Shown: piece by piece, positions 1 through 8,589 of the stretch
How the letters are laid out: each line of letters starts with the position of its first letter
Numbering within the stretch: the stretch's first letter is position 1
DNA from: Paenibacillus fonticola DSM 21315
GTDB taxonomy: Bacteria > Bacillota > Bacilli > Paenibacillales > Paenibacillaceae
Direction of reading: 5' to 3'
Assembly (NCBI RefSeq): GCF_000381905.1
Contig: NZ_KB907249.1
Coordinates: 186,001-250,000 of the forward strand
DNA length: 64,000 nucleotides
Notes under the pieces: model-generated
What the model was told of the DNA's origin: nothing
Databases searched by the model: none
Seen by the model: the letters and a program-made list of their open reading frames with translations, nothing else
Translations under genes and position numbers: made by a program

Positions 1-180
1 GCAGCACTTCATGGACGAGAAGATTGCGTGTTTGATGTATATCCATTAATTGATCATAGAGATATACATCGTAATAATTGGGCGCTTACCGAGAAGGGGA
101 GAAATCGGGTCATAAATGAGATGATGGTAATCCAAGAAATTATTAATGGCTCCCGCCGGACAAACTCAGTTATGAACTAG
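1..180 (+). CDS. C-terminal 59 residues of an unrecognised protein (5' end outside window)
   Basis: Frame 1 is open from the first base to a TAG at 178-180, giving 59 residues rich in charged and polar side chains (it contains YPLIDHRDIHRNNW). No start codon with a ribosome site lies inside, so I read it as the tail of a gene that begins before the window. I do not recognise the family. It could also be a decayed remnant, since the next several kilobases hold broken genes. About 110 bases of non-coding DNA separate it from the next gene. Confidence 0.4.
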   Translation, partial: AALHGREDCVFDVYPLIDHRDIHRNNWALTEKGRNRVINEMMVIQEIINGSRRTNSVMN

Positions 181-293
181 ATCTGTATCATTATTATGAG
201 AAGAATATTGGGCCGAAGTAATCGGAAAAGCTACGGCTATTCATACGAACGGCTGATTTTGCAACTAATATCGACTGGATTGGAGGAGTACCC

Positions 294-944
294 ATGGACT
301 TTGGGTTATTAATAGATAGAATCAATGCTACTTCAAATAGGATTATTGAAATTGGTGGTAAAGTCCGAGAGTTAGTCATAGATGAACCCGCAAGGGAAAT
401 CGATATCTTAAAAGTTGAAGAAGAGCTAGGATTCAGACTTCCGTATAGTTTTAGAAAAGCGATGTTAGAGTTTTCGTCTAATTTTAGTTTTCGGTGGTTT
501 TTACCCGATGAATATAGCTTGCCTGATAATTTAAGGGGAATATTCGGAGGAACACCTCACTTGGGATTAGACCTTACGGTTGATTTGGATAAAGAGAGGA
601 AAGAATGGGTCGAAAATGTTTTCTTTAATCCCCATGATCCATACGACAGAGTTTGGCATAATAAGTTGGCTTTTTTAAGCGTAGGCAACGGAGACTATAT
701 CGCGTTTGATTTAAATGGGGATGAGGATCCACCAGTTGTTTATTTAAGTCATGATGATGGGACAGGCCATGGATACATTCTAGGAAACAATTATATTGAT
801 TTCCTTAACAGATGGTCGAGGCTTGCTTTTGTGGGTGGAGAAGATTGGCAGTGGTTGCCTTTTGTAGCTAATAAGCAAGATGGATTAAATCCTAATAGTG
901 AAAATGCTGAAGAGTTTAGAAATAGCTTAGGTTTAAAAATATAA
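294..944 (+). CDS. SMI1/KNR4 (SUKH) family protein
   Basis: A 216-residue cytoplasmic protein without signal peptide or membrane segments. Seen: a helical N-terminus, then EEELGFRLPYSFRKAMLEF (about 45-63), the hallmark opening of SUKH domains, and later FLSVGNGDYIAFDLN and VVYLSHDDG, which match the central beta strands of that fold. SUKH proteins are often immunity partners of contact-dependent or polymorphic toxins, but many stand alone as here with unknown roles. TTGGAGGAG sits 6 bases before the ATG. No toxin gene adjoins it. A second, unrelated-looking SUKH protein is at 27,760. Confidence 0.75.
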   Translation: MDFGLLIDRINATSNRIIEIGGKVRELVIDEPAREIDILKVEEELGFRLPYSFRKAMLEFSSNFSFRWFLPDEYSLPDNLRGIFGGTPHLGLDLTVDLDKERKEWVENVFFNPHDPYDRVWHNKLAFLSVGNGDYIAFDLNGDEDPPVVYLSHDDGTGHGYILGNNYIDFLNRWSRLAFVGGEDWQWLPFVANKQDGLNPNSENAEEFRNSLGLKI

Positions 945-969
945 TGGTGACTATTGAGAATATTGGAAC

Positions 970-1229
970 TATAACCCGACTCCATTTCTGGGAAATATAG
1001 TACCTTTCGTTCCGATGGGTTTTTTATATCAGGCTTTACAAGGATTCGCAGAAAATATGTTACAAGCGTGGTTTGCTTAGCTATCATCGTAGGAATAGAG
1101 GCTCTTCAGTTTATTACTATGCTTGGTTATTTTGATGTTGATGATATTATTCTGAACTTCGTAGGTTGTTTGATTGGCACTAGCATGTACGATTTAGTTC
1201 GTTATATAAAAATAAGGGTACAACTGTGA
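970..1229 (+). pseudogene. VanZ-family remnant, frameshifted
   Basis: Two adjoining frames together read like the C-terminal part of a VanZ-type membrane protein. Frame one (970-1080) gives NPTPFLGNIVPFVPMGFL before a TAG at 1078. The other frame, ending at the TGA at 1227, gives CLAIIVGIEALQFITMLGYF, then DVDDIILNFVGCLIG. NIVPF.PMGF and FDVDDIILN..G are typical VanZ signatures. The N-terminal helix and a start codon are missing and the two parts are out of frame, so no product is expected. VanZ proteins are linked to glycopeptide tolerance, but most members have unknown roles. Confidence 0.6.
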
Positions 1230-1501
1230 GAGTAAAATATTTCGAGAGTTAAAAAGATGAATAAAGGGCGTTCCTGCAGCAATGAGGTATTACAGCGTTA
1301 GACGCAAAGGTAAAACAGATAACAAATAAGAAATGGAATTGTACTTCTCATTGGACTAGCAGGAATTATTGGGAACCAAAATGCGGGATTAAGGAGGATG
1401 GATGGCCTTCAGAGGTTATTAGATGATTTGAATCAAAAGTTTCGAATTTTAATGGATAAGGAGAAATAATTGAGTAATCCAAAACGGTGAGGTGCTCCAC
1501 T
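1230..1501 (+). other. Gene-free stretch with only mini-ORFs
   Basis: No recognisable gene. A 23-codon reading frame starts at 1398, but its AAGGAGG abuts the ATG with no spacer, so translation is doubtful. Several in-frame stops and the neighbouring broken genes suggest this is decayed sequence. Confidence 0.4.
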
Positions 1502-2048
1502 ATGTCACAAACTTTAACCCAAGAGACAGTCAACTTAATAGAAAAGTCCGAACGGGATTATATGCTGGACAGGATGAAAGCTATTCAAGAAAGATCAGGA
1601 AAACCTGAGGGTGTTGAGATAAAATCGTTTGGCAACGCACTAGCGCTATATAGTGAAACAATGCCTTGGCCAGCTTTTAATACGGTAAAGGGCATAAGCG
1701 CAAATGAGATTGAATTACTTGACGAGATTGTTGAATTTTATAAATCTAGAAAGCGAAAAGTTCAATTTGAAATTGTTCCATCGCGGGTGAATCAGGCACT
1801 GTTACAAGAACTTGCCCAACGCGGTTATTATCAGTCGGGATTCCATACATCGTTATACTATCCAGTAGTAGACGATTCTATTAAATGGTCTTCAACAAGC
1901 ATTAATACGAAGAAGATTATATGAGGCGTTAATAAACAATTGCGGTATCGTAATTGGCCAGGCCGGTTTTTTAACCCACAGCTACAGAAATATGGAGAAT
2001 ATCGGTATGAAAATCGGGTATGTAAGAACAACATGGACAGAGCTTTGA
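1502..2048 (+). pseudogene. GNAT acetyltransferase, internally deleted and frameshifted
   Basis: The ATG at 1502 follows GGTGAGGTG with good spacing. The first 140 codons (to 1924) match the N-terminal lobe of a two-part GNAT protein (SFGNALALYSETMPWPAFN, then a run ending in GYYQSGFHTSLYYP). After the TGA at 1922 a second frame continues to 2048 and reads NNCGIVIGQAGFL and then SYRNMENIGMKIGYVRTTWT, which resembles the C-terminal strand and helix of the same family. The acetyl-CoA-binding loop between them is largely gone. I infer an internal deletion plus a frameshift; a catalytically dead fragment could still be translated. Confidence 0.6.
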
Positions 2049-2120
2049 ACTTAATGATACGGAACTTTTTCGCTATATTAACGTCCTAATATTTGTAAGT
2101 AAATTTGAAAAGGAGTTGTG

Positions 2121-3005
2121 ATGTCCTTGAGCAGATGGATCAAACAATTGATTGCTTTCGTAATCCTCGGAAGCATCTTCTTTGTGAGCTCTCCCGCATA
2201 TGCATCCCCTGAAGTTTTCGTAAATGGAGAATATACGCGTAATGCTATAACGATAGAAGGACGAATATGGGTGCCTATAAGAGCATTGACCGACCAAGAA
2301 TGGCTTGTTTATGCTTATGATCCCAAGACGAGCATCGCTTCGGTTCATGACAAAGATAACACCGTAACGGTACAGCTTCGAGTGGGGGAAAGGACAGCTA
2401 CGGTTAACGGCGAAAAAGTGCAATTAGACGCTGAAGTTGTTAATAAGAACGGCCTAACCTATGTGCCGCTTCGTTTTATCGCGGAGACGTTTGGGGCCCA
2501 TCTTGAATTTAATGGTAAAGATGACCGGGTCATCGTCCGTACTCCTACGGGGCAGGCTCAATATGAAACTTTGATGCAAGGGGATCTCACAGAAGCCCGC
2601 AAGATTGCGCTCAAACTAACTAGAGTAAATGGAGAAGCGCCGCAGCTCCAATTCGGAGAAGGCTATCATCATTTCTTTTATACTTTTCCAGAAGGTGAGG
2701 CGTTGCGGTTTACATTTAGTGCTGCTGGTTATAGTGAACATTATTATGAAATAAACGACGAAGGGCTCGCGATACACAAGTGGCAGATGGATCACGTAGC
2801 TAACCGGGAGTGGGGGAAGAAACCAGATTTTAAAAGCTATGTTTATTTCTTAGACGAATTTATGGCCAGCTTATTTACTTATGGACTCGTGGACGCTCAA
2901 GGAAACGATAAGGAGTTTGGGAAGTTCTATTATAGTGAATTAAAAGACTCAGTCATGTCAATCGAGGGGGAGAACCGTACAGATATCAGACCTCAACGTG
3001 ATTAG
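2121..3005 (+). CDS. Secreted stalk-domain (copper amine oxidase N-terminal-like) protein
   Basis: About 294 residues. Seen: a signal peptide (SRWIKQLIAFVILGSIFFVSS, cleavage near AYA-SPE) followed by a stalk domain from about 28 to 137, with the repeated signatures WVPIRALTD and YVPLRFIAETFGAHLEF separated by a NGEKVQL strand. The remaining 160 residues are of unknown fold and carry no enzyme motif I recognise. Such domains occur in cell-surface and spore proteins of Paenibacillus and usually have no copper or amine oxidase activity. AAAGGAG at 2109 favours the ATG at 2121 over the GTG at 2118. A second stalk protein is encoded at 61,068 on the other strand. Confidence 0.75.
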   Translation: MSLSRWIKQLIAFVILGSIFFVSSPAYASPEVFVNGEYTRNAITIEGRIWVPIRALTDQEWLVYAYDPKTSIASVHDKDNTVTVQLRVGERTATVNGEKVQLDAEVVNKNGLTYVPLRFIAETFGAHLEFNGKDDRVIVRTPTGQAQYETLMQGDLTEARKIALKLTRVNGEAPQLQFGEGYHHFFYTFPEGEALRFTFSAAGYSEHYYEINDEGLAIHKWQMDHVANREWGKKPDFKSYVYFLDEFMASLFTYGLVDAQGNDKEFGKFYYSELKDSVMSIEGENRTDIRPQRD

Positions 3006-3036
3006 TAGTGAACTAGCCAAAGGGAAGGAGAGAACT

Positions 3037-3421
3037 ATGGATACGCAGAGGTTAAACATTTTTGATGAGAATAGAGTTCATATTGGTGTTGGCCACTCGC
3101 GGAGAAGTACATCGACGGGGTTATTGGCATGAAACCATTGCTGATGGAATAAGAGAAGTTAAAGAGGAGACGGGCATTGAGGTCTCTGCTCGCGAGCTGA
3201 TTCCATTGGGAGTCATGAATTATGAAGTAGTTAATGAAACATTCATTGATCGAGAAATTGCGCATACTTTTGTATATCCATTCCATAGGTCAATGCACGA
3301 CTTTTCTGTACAAATAGAAGAAGTCTCTGGCATGTTTAAGGCTCGTTTTTACGATTTTTTTAAGTTGTGGTTTGGCAGGAAAGTACAGATTGATATACAT
3401 GGCTTTGTATACTTCCTATGA
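3037..3421 (+). pseudogene. NUDIX hydrolase, degraded copy of the gene at 30,089
   Basis: The reading frame starts at 3037 (AGGGAAGGAG upstream) with MDTQRLNIFDENRVHIGVG and aligns with the intact NUDIX protein at 30,089. A single-base insertion near 3090 shifts the frame. A stretch equal to 132 bases of the intact gene is then missing: GYWHE runs straight into TIADGIREVKEETGIEV, so the first part of the Nudix box is lost. The last roughly 40 codons are absent too (it ends IDIHGFVYFL). The missing segment is bounded in the intact copy by short direct repeats (CATGAATC, CATGAAAC), which suggests slippage or recombination. Not expected to be active. Confidence 0.8.
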
Positions 3422-3480
3422 AAAAAGCGGAACTATAATTTTTTTTACCTCACGTGTCTCAAACTATGGGAGCATTATAA

Positions 3481-3521
3481 CCCGGCCTAAGATAGGAGCT
3501 ATCCCAGGTCTGGGTCTTTTT
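3481..3521 (+). terminator. Two-tier hairpin repeat, copy A, with T tract
   Basis: The outer arms CCCGGCCT and AGGTCTGGG enclose an inner GATA...TATC stem, followed by CTTTTTG. It fits an intrinsic terminator for the upstream remnant and is one of five related hairpins in the window (others near 8624, 12688, 20925 and 25794). Confidence 0.6.
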
Positions 3522-3786
3522 GTTGTCTGATAGTTATAAGAAAAGGCTCTTGGGTTCAAGAATACGAGGATGTTATGAGAAATTAGAGAATAATTATTAC
3601 TAATATTAGATATTAAATATTGAAATTTACAATTATGCATGTTAAAGTAAAGAAGAATAATTGTTAATTTCTTGCTAATAAGGTTTTAAATGATCGATCT
3701 TATGTTTTTAAGTAACTCATTTGATAGTAATATCCCAATATTCTTCGTACTTAGATTATACACCTCCATAACTTACCTCAGAAACG

Positions 3787-3820
3787 CGTCAAAACACATC
3801 AAAACACGTCAAAATGTATC
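3787..3820 (+). promoter_or_regulatory. Three 10-bp direct repeats upstream of the lanthipeptide operon
   Basis: Three consecutive units read CGTCAAAACA, CATCAAAACA and CGTCAAAATG, and a fourth degenerate one begins TATCTTGATC. The repeat length equals one helical turn, so a regulator would meet each copy on the same face. The array ends about 80 bases before the exporter start. That it is an operator is inference; no regulator gene lies in the cluster. Confidence 0.45.
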
Positions 3821-3898
3821 TTGATCACCTTCCAATTAATCAGAGTTATACCATCTCCATTGAACTTACAGCCAATAAACAATAGAAAAGGTGAAAAG

Positions 3899-5656
3899 AT
3901 GGCTAAAGAAGCAAGAAGTCAATATTCGTGGGGAAATTTTTTCGAGCTAATCCATAAATCGAAACCTCATGTAGGACTCTTTATTGTGGCTTGTATCATA
4001 AGCTCTGCTAGCGCCATACTTTCCACATTTATCCCTAATGTCTTGAAAATTATCATCGATTCCTATTCCCTCTCTGGCAGCTTGAATCGCGGTATTTTAA
4101 TTGGTTTAATAGCCATTTTTGTTTGTGTGACAATTACAGGTGTTCTATCAAGTTATTTATTGAGCAAGGTTGGCTTAACGGTTGTAGCTAATCTAAGAGG
4201 AATGACTTGGACGAAAATTGTGAAATTACCAACAGCTTTTTTTGATAGAAATCAATCCGGCGATATAGCTAGTAGATTAGTTAGTGACACTACCGTGATA
4301 TACAACTTGGTCACTCATTCATTTTCTACATTTATCAATGCTGTATTAACCATATTATTTTGTGGATTTTGGCTGTTTTATTATAGCTGGGAATTATCCC
4401 TAGTTATTGTAGCTGCGATTCCAATATTCCTGTTATTTTTTATTCCTTTAGGCCGAGCGTTATCCGATCTTTCTAAAAAAACGCAAAAGTCAACAGGAAA
4501 ATTGAATGTGAGTGCGATCGAAATGATTTCCGAAAATAAGTTGGTGAAGTCTTTTACTGCTGAAAACTATCAAATAAATAAAGGATTAAAAAATATTAAC
4601 GATTTAATGCAACTAGGTTTGAAGCAAGCCAAATGGTCAGCTACGGTAAATCCATTCCTGAATATGATCATGTTAATTATTATTATGATCATTATTGGCT
4701 ATGGCGGTGTCCAATTAGCGAATGGCCGTTTAACGGTAGGAACTTTTATCGCATTTCTAACCTTGATTTTTTATATTATCAATCCTATTTCTAACTTTGG
4801 TTTTTTCTTCTCTCAGCTGCAGAAAACCAAGGGGGCAACAGAGCGAATTTTACAGCTGCTATCCGAGGAAGAAGAGAATATAAACGAAGGCAAGGATCTA
4901 GATCTAAGCTGCAAAGACATTGAAATTAGCAATTTGAGCTTTAAGTATAACACTCAGGAAAATTTATCATTTTCTTTAGAGGACATTACTTTGAATATTA
5001 GGAGCGGTAATACTTATGCGTTAGTTGGCCCAAGCGGCAGCGGAAAAACGACGTTTGTTTCCTTATTAGAGCGATTTTACAAACCAACCAGCGGAAGTAT
5101 TTATATAGATGGTGAAAGTATAGAAAATTACTCATTGCATTCCTGGCGTTCTCAAATCGGTTATGTATCTCAGGAGCACAGTCTAATTACCGGGACGATA
5201 AGGGAGAATCTAATCTTTGGATTAGAACCGCAAGATGAGGCGAAAATTATTGAAGCTTGCGAAATGGCGTATGCATGGGAATTCATAAGTCAGCTGCCTA
5301 ATGGATTGGACACGCATATTGGCGAGCGAGGACTCCATTTATCCGGCGGACAAAGACAAAGAATTGCTATCGCAAGAATGTTCCTTAAAGATCCAAAAAT
5401 CATTTTATTAGATGAGGCAACATCAAATTTGGACAGCCAGTCTGAGGAAAAAGTGCAATCTGCGATGAAGAAAATTATTGAGGGTAGAACCGCGATTGTA
5501 ATAGCTCATAGATTATCTACGATTATGGACTCCGAATATATTATTTTTGTGGAAGATGGCAAGGTAACAGGCCAAGGAACCCACTATGAATTACAGAGAA
5601 CTCATAAATTGTATCAGCAATTCTGTGAATTGCAATTTAGCGCACAATTACAATGA
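3899..5656 (+). CDS. ABC exporter of the lanthipeptide cluster (LanT-like, no peptidase domain)
   Basis: A 585-residue half-size exporter: an N-terminal six-helix membrane domain (about 20-330) fused to one ATPase domain. Seen in the ATPase: Walker A GPSGSGKTT (about 377), signature LSGGQRQRIAIARM (about 480), Walker B IILLDEA, and switch IAHRLST. It would work as a homodimer in the membrane. There is no C39 peptidase domain, so it cannot cleave a leader, which is usual for class III clusters. The ATG at 3899 follows GAAAAGGTG. It is 16 bases from the LanKC gene, in the same operon. Inferred job: export of the modified peptide or self-protection. Confidence 0.85.
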   Translation: MAKEARSQYSWGNFFELIHKSKPHVGLFIVACIISSASAILSTFIPNVLKIIIDSYSLSGSLNRGILIGLIAIFVCVTITGVLSSYLLSKVGLTVVANLRGMTWTKIVKLPTAFFDRNQSGDIASRLVSDTTVIYNLVTHSFSTFINAVLTILFCGFWLFYYSWELSLVIVAAIPIFLLFFIPLGRALSDLSKKTQKSTGKLNVSAIEMISENKLVKSFTAENYQINKGLKNINDLMQLGLKQAKWSATVNPFLNMIMLIIIMIIIGYGGVQLANGRLTVGTFIAFLTLIFYIINPISNFGFFFSQLQKTKGATERILQLLSEEEENINEGKDLDLSCKDIEISNLSFKYNTQENLSFSLEDITLNIRSGNTYALVGPSGSGKTTFVSLLERFYKPTSGSIYIDGESIENYSLHSWRSQIGYVSQEHSLITGTIRENLIFGLEPQDEAKIIEACEMAYAWEFISQLPNGLDTHIGERGLHLSGGQRQRIAIARMFLKDPKIILLDEATSNLDSQSEEKVQSAMKKIIEGRTAIVIAHRLSTIMDSEYIIFVEDGKVTGQGTHYELQRTHKLYQQFCELQFSAQLQ

Positions 5657-5672
5657 GGGAGGAGCAGCCATA

Positions 5673-8285
5673 ATGGATAAAAACCATCTTTATTTTAAGT
5701 ACGTAAATAATGATTCGAAATATTTTGAGAGGCTGCAGGCTGGCAACAAAATAGCTGAATTCACGATAAACCATTTGTCTGAAGATTGTTTGATTAGAAC
5801 AGAGGAGAATTCTCCTTGGAAAATTTATAGTTTTGCCAATAAGAAAATTAAGGATCAGGGCTGGAAGATTCATGTTAGTGCAACGATGGAAAATGCACAG
5901 CAAATTCTAGCGGACATAAGCCAAGTTTTAATCGAACGTAAAATTACCTTTAAGCATCTTCTTAATAAAACCTACTTACATAGTATTAACTCCAAAAATG
6001 GGAATAGAATAAGCTCCGGAAAATTCATAACGATATATCCTCCAACCGATGAAGAGTTTTATCAATTACTTCATATTTTATATGACAAGGTTAAAGATCA
6101 AGAAAATGGGCCTTATATTCTAAGTGATAAATGCTGGAAGAATAGCAATATATACTATAGATATGGGGGATTTGTGAAAATTTCCAACGAAAAAGGCGAA
6201 TTTTGCATCAAGGATCCCACAGGACAACTTATTCCGGATAATCGTACCCCTTATTATCAGGCGCCTGAATTTGTTAAAGATTTTGATCAGTTTTTAGAGT
6301 TGAACAACCACTTTTCTGATGCTGATGACAATAATCCTAAGTTTAAACAATATAAATTCCAAAATGCGCTGCGATTTACAAATGGCGGCGGGATTTATAT
6401 CGCTGAAAGAAATGAGGATAAACGAAAGGTAGTTATTAAGGAAGCAAGGCCAAAGGTAGGGCTAGACGGACAAAATAAAGATGCAATCGACAGGCTGCAA
6501 AAGGAATACGAAGCATTATCGAAGCTTGCGGATGTGAAAGGTGTAGTAAAGGTAGTTGATTATTTTAAATCGTGGAAGCATTTATTTCTAGTAGAAGAAT
6601 ATGTCGAAGGGATTGATATGAAGACGTGGATAGCTGCGAAATACCCCTTTCATCGCCATAAAGATAAAGAAATATATCTAAATGAAGTGAAACAAATAAC
6701 CCTCCGTTTAATAGATATTGTTACCGAGATGCATGGTCAAAATGTTGGCATGGGTGATTTACAGCCAGCCAATATTATGATCACGAAAGATTTGGAAGTG
6801 ACACTTATTGATTTTGAGTCTGCTGATCACAAGGATCGTGAAGAGAAGGCGGCAATTCATACGATGGGATTTTCAGATCATCAAAATATAAACCGCAAGG
6901 AACGAGACTGGTATGCAGTTAAAAAAATACTAAGATATTGTGTGTTGCCTATAGGTCCGATAAGCAATATTGAAGATCATATAACCTCTTATCACAATGA
7001 GTGGATTAAACAGGAATTTGGGAGTGAGTTCTTCTTATTTCTACGAGAAATCGAAAATAGATGTGACACCCATTTATCAGCAACAAAAGAGAAACAATAT
7101 GACCCCATAGACTATACTCAAAAAAGGTTGCCAGATGAAATAGATTCGTTGATAGAAGGTCTAAGAGCGGGTATGTTGGCAAATCTAGTGCCAGATCAAG
7201 GTTTGATTCATGGTGATATTAGACAATTTGAAATCGCTGGTGGAGCAACGAATGTACTTACTGGGGGGACTGGTGCGGCGCTAGCTTTGTTTAGAACAGG
7301 AAATGTGGATAAACAAGTGATTCATTGGATTGAACAACAATTCATTCATAACCTTCATTCTGAACAATTAGAAATGCAGGGACAAGGATTGTTTACTGGA
7401 AAAGCTGGTATTGCTGCAACATTGTATGAATTAGGATATAAAGACGAAGCTTTAAAATTATTTAACAATTTAACTGACAATAACGATGACATTTCATTAA
7501 GGTCAGGCTTGGCTGGAATAGGACTTGCTTTAATCAGTTTATATTTTGAAGAAAACAATGATCAATATTTAAAGCAAGCTGAATCGATTGCAAGTCATAT
7601 TAACCATTTTTTAAGAGATAATCGAAGTTTAACCGTTTCCGACTGGGCTGCTGATCCTGTTGGGCTTATCGATGGATGGTCAGGTGTATCGTTGTTTTTT
7701 ACAGCGATGTATGCGATTACAGGGAATGCAACTTTTTATGTGGTGGCAAAAGAGTTAGTAGAGCTTGATTTAAAAAATACCCACATTGACGAGGATTTGC
7801 ATGTTCTGCAAATCTTGAATGATCGAAAATTGTTGATTCCTTATCTATCAGGTGGATCTATAGGAATTGGAGTAGCCATTTGGTATCTGAATCATGTAAG
7901 TGGTCAGAAGCATTATCAGGACGAGTTAAAATTAATAGTTAATCTGAATCATATAAGATGTACGTTCACAGGGGGATTATTTGATGGGGCGGGCGGCTTT
8001 CTACTAATACCACCTCTGCTGGATGTTACTTATGAAATGATTGAAACTCACAAAAAACGAGCCATTGATCGATTAAATTTGTTCCTTATTTTCAAAGAAA
8101 ACTATTGTTTATTTCCAGGAAACTTCTGTTATCGCTTATCTGATGATTTATATTCTGGAAGTGCAGGGATCATATTAGGGTTAAAAGGAATTCTAGAATC
8201 CAACCCATTATATTGGCTGCCGATTATAAATATCAATCAATTTGTAACGAAGACAAAGTATATGAATACTCCATTATTTTCATAG
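5673..8285 (+). CDS. Class III lanthipeptide synthetase LanKC
   Basis: An 870-residue three-part enzyme. Residues 1-230 form the N-terminal lyase-type region. From about 235 to 450 is a Ser/Thr kinase-like domain: GGGIYIAERN loop, VVIKEARP lysine, catalytic GDLQPANIM (about 360, HGD replaced by MGD) and IDFES in place of DFG. From about 520 on is a LanC-like cyclase with repeats LTGGTGAALALF, GLFTGKAGIAATLYELG, LRSGLAGIGLALISL and LYSGSAGIILGLKGIL. The zinc ligands of classical LanC are absent (SGGSIGIGVAIW and GGLFDGAGG where CxG and CHG would be), which marks class III rather than class IV. Known role: it phosphorylates Ser/Thr of the precursor, eliminates phosphate and forms lanthionine or labionin rings. 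The ATG follows GGGAGGAG; the precursor gene lies 34 bases downstream. Confidence 0.92.
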   Translation: MDKNHLYFKYVNNDSKYFERLQAGNKIAEFTINHLSEDCLIRTEENSPWKIYSFANKKIKDQGWKIHVSATMENAQQILADISQVLIERKITFKHLLNKTYLHSINSKNGNRISSGKFITIYPPTDEEFYQLLHILYDKVKDQENGPYILSDKCWKNSNIYYRYGGFVKISNEKGEFCIKDPTGQLIPDNRTPYYQAPEFVKDFDQFLELNNHFSDADDNNPKFKQYKFQNALRFTNGGGIYIAERNEDKRKVVIKEARPKVGLDGQNKDAIDRLQKEYEALSKLADVKGVVKVVDYFKSWKHLFLVEEYVEGIDMKTWIAAKYPFHRHKDKEIYLNEVKQITLRLIDIVTEMHGQNVGMGDLQPANIMITKDLEVTLIDFESADHKDREEKAAIHTMGFSDHQNINRKERDWYAVKKILRYCVLPIGPISNIEDHITSYHNEWIKQEFGSEFFLFLREIENRCDTHLSATKEKQYDPIDYTQKRLPDEIDSLIEGLRAGMLANLVPDQGLIHGDIRQFEIAGGATNVLTGGTGAALALFRTGNVDKQVIHWIEQQFIHNLHSEQLEMQGQGLFTGKAGIAATLYELGYKDEALKLFNNLTDNNDDISLRSGLAGIGLALISLYFEENNDQYLKQAESIASHINHFLRDNRSLTVSDWAADPVGLIDGWSGVSLFFTAMYAITGNATFYVVAKELVELDLKNTHIDEDLHVLQILNDRKLLIPYLSGGSIGIGVAIWYLNHVSGQKHYQDELKLIVNLNHIRCTFTGGLFDGAGGFLLIPPLLDVTYEMIETHKKRAIDRLNLFLIFKENYCLFPGNFCYRLSDDLYSGSAGIILGLKGILESNPLYWLPIININQFVTKTKYMNTPLFS

Positions 8286-8319
8286 ATAGTATACCTATTC
8301 ATGAAAGGAGGTGAAAACA

Positions 8320-8448
8320 ATGAATGAAGTGCTGGAGCTACAACAATTAGCTGCACTCCCAGACGAGCAAGAGTTATTTCCGATCACAATTACATGGACT
8401 GTAACGACTACAGCAGCAACTTGGTCGACAGTAAGCAATCATTGTTAA
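8320..8448 (+). CDS. Class III lanthipeptide precursor peptide (LanA)
   Basis: A 42-codon gene with a near-perfect AAAGGAGGTGA 6 bases before the ATG. The leader MNEVLELQQLAALPDEQELF carries the VLELQ motif by which class III leaders are recognised (consensus [I/L]LELQ). The putative core is almost only Ile, Thr, Val, Ala, Trp and Ser: nine Thr/Ser from T23 to T34 and S36, with W26 and W35, ending WSTVSNHC. The tail gives S36-x2-S39-x2-C42, the spacing of a labionin triad, and C42, the last residue, is the only cysteine. One carbacyclic ring at the C-terminus plus many dehydrobutyrines upstream is therefore predicted. The leader cleavage point is unknown. Confidence 0.88.
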   Translation: MNEVLELQQLAALPDEQELFPITITWTVTTTAATWSTVSNHC

Positions 8449-8490
8449 TAACTAAACAACATTCATAAGCCCGCATAAATAAGGAGAAGG

Positions 8491-8543
8491 ATAAGCATGT
8501 CGCTTATTCTCAGGCTGTCGAGATTTTCTCGGCAGCCTTGTTT
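8491..8543 (+). terminator. Tandem hairpins ending the lanthipeptide operon
   Basis: Two hairpins: ATAAGC-atgtc-GCTTAT (8491-8507) and a 12-bp stem AGGCTGTCGAGA / TCTCGGCAGCCT (8512-8538, one GT pair, TTT loop), followed by a broken T run (TGTTTATGTTTA). This fits the end of the operon. Confidence 0.65.
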
Positions 8544-8589
8544 ATGTTTAATTATAGCTAGCTGGGGGCTATCGATTTTTGTTTGCCCA

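Larger units (their letters stand above)
3422..3898 (+). other. AT-rich intergenic region before the lanthipeptide operon
   Basis: Nearly 480 bases without a gene. It contains one copy of the dispersed hairpin family (3481-3521), a very AT-rich tract (about 3560-3760) with no convincing sigma-A promoter, and three 10-base direct repeats (3787-3816). The operon promoter should lie here, but I could not fix its position. Confidence 0.5.

Noticed and set aside
1398-1469. A 23-codon mini-ORF MDGLQRLLDD
   Set aside because: The AAGGAGG directly abuts the ATG without spacer, and no homology is recognised.
3821-3898. TTG start 26 codons upstream for the lanthipeptide exporter
   Set aside because: No ribosome site there, and the direct-repeat array ends at it; ATG 3899 has GAAAAGGTG and gives the normal exporter N-terminus.
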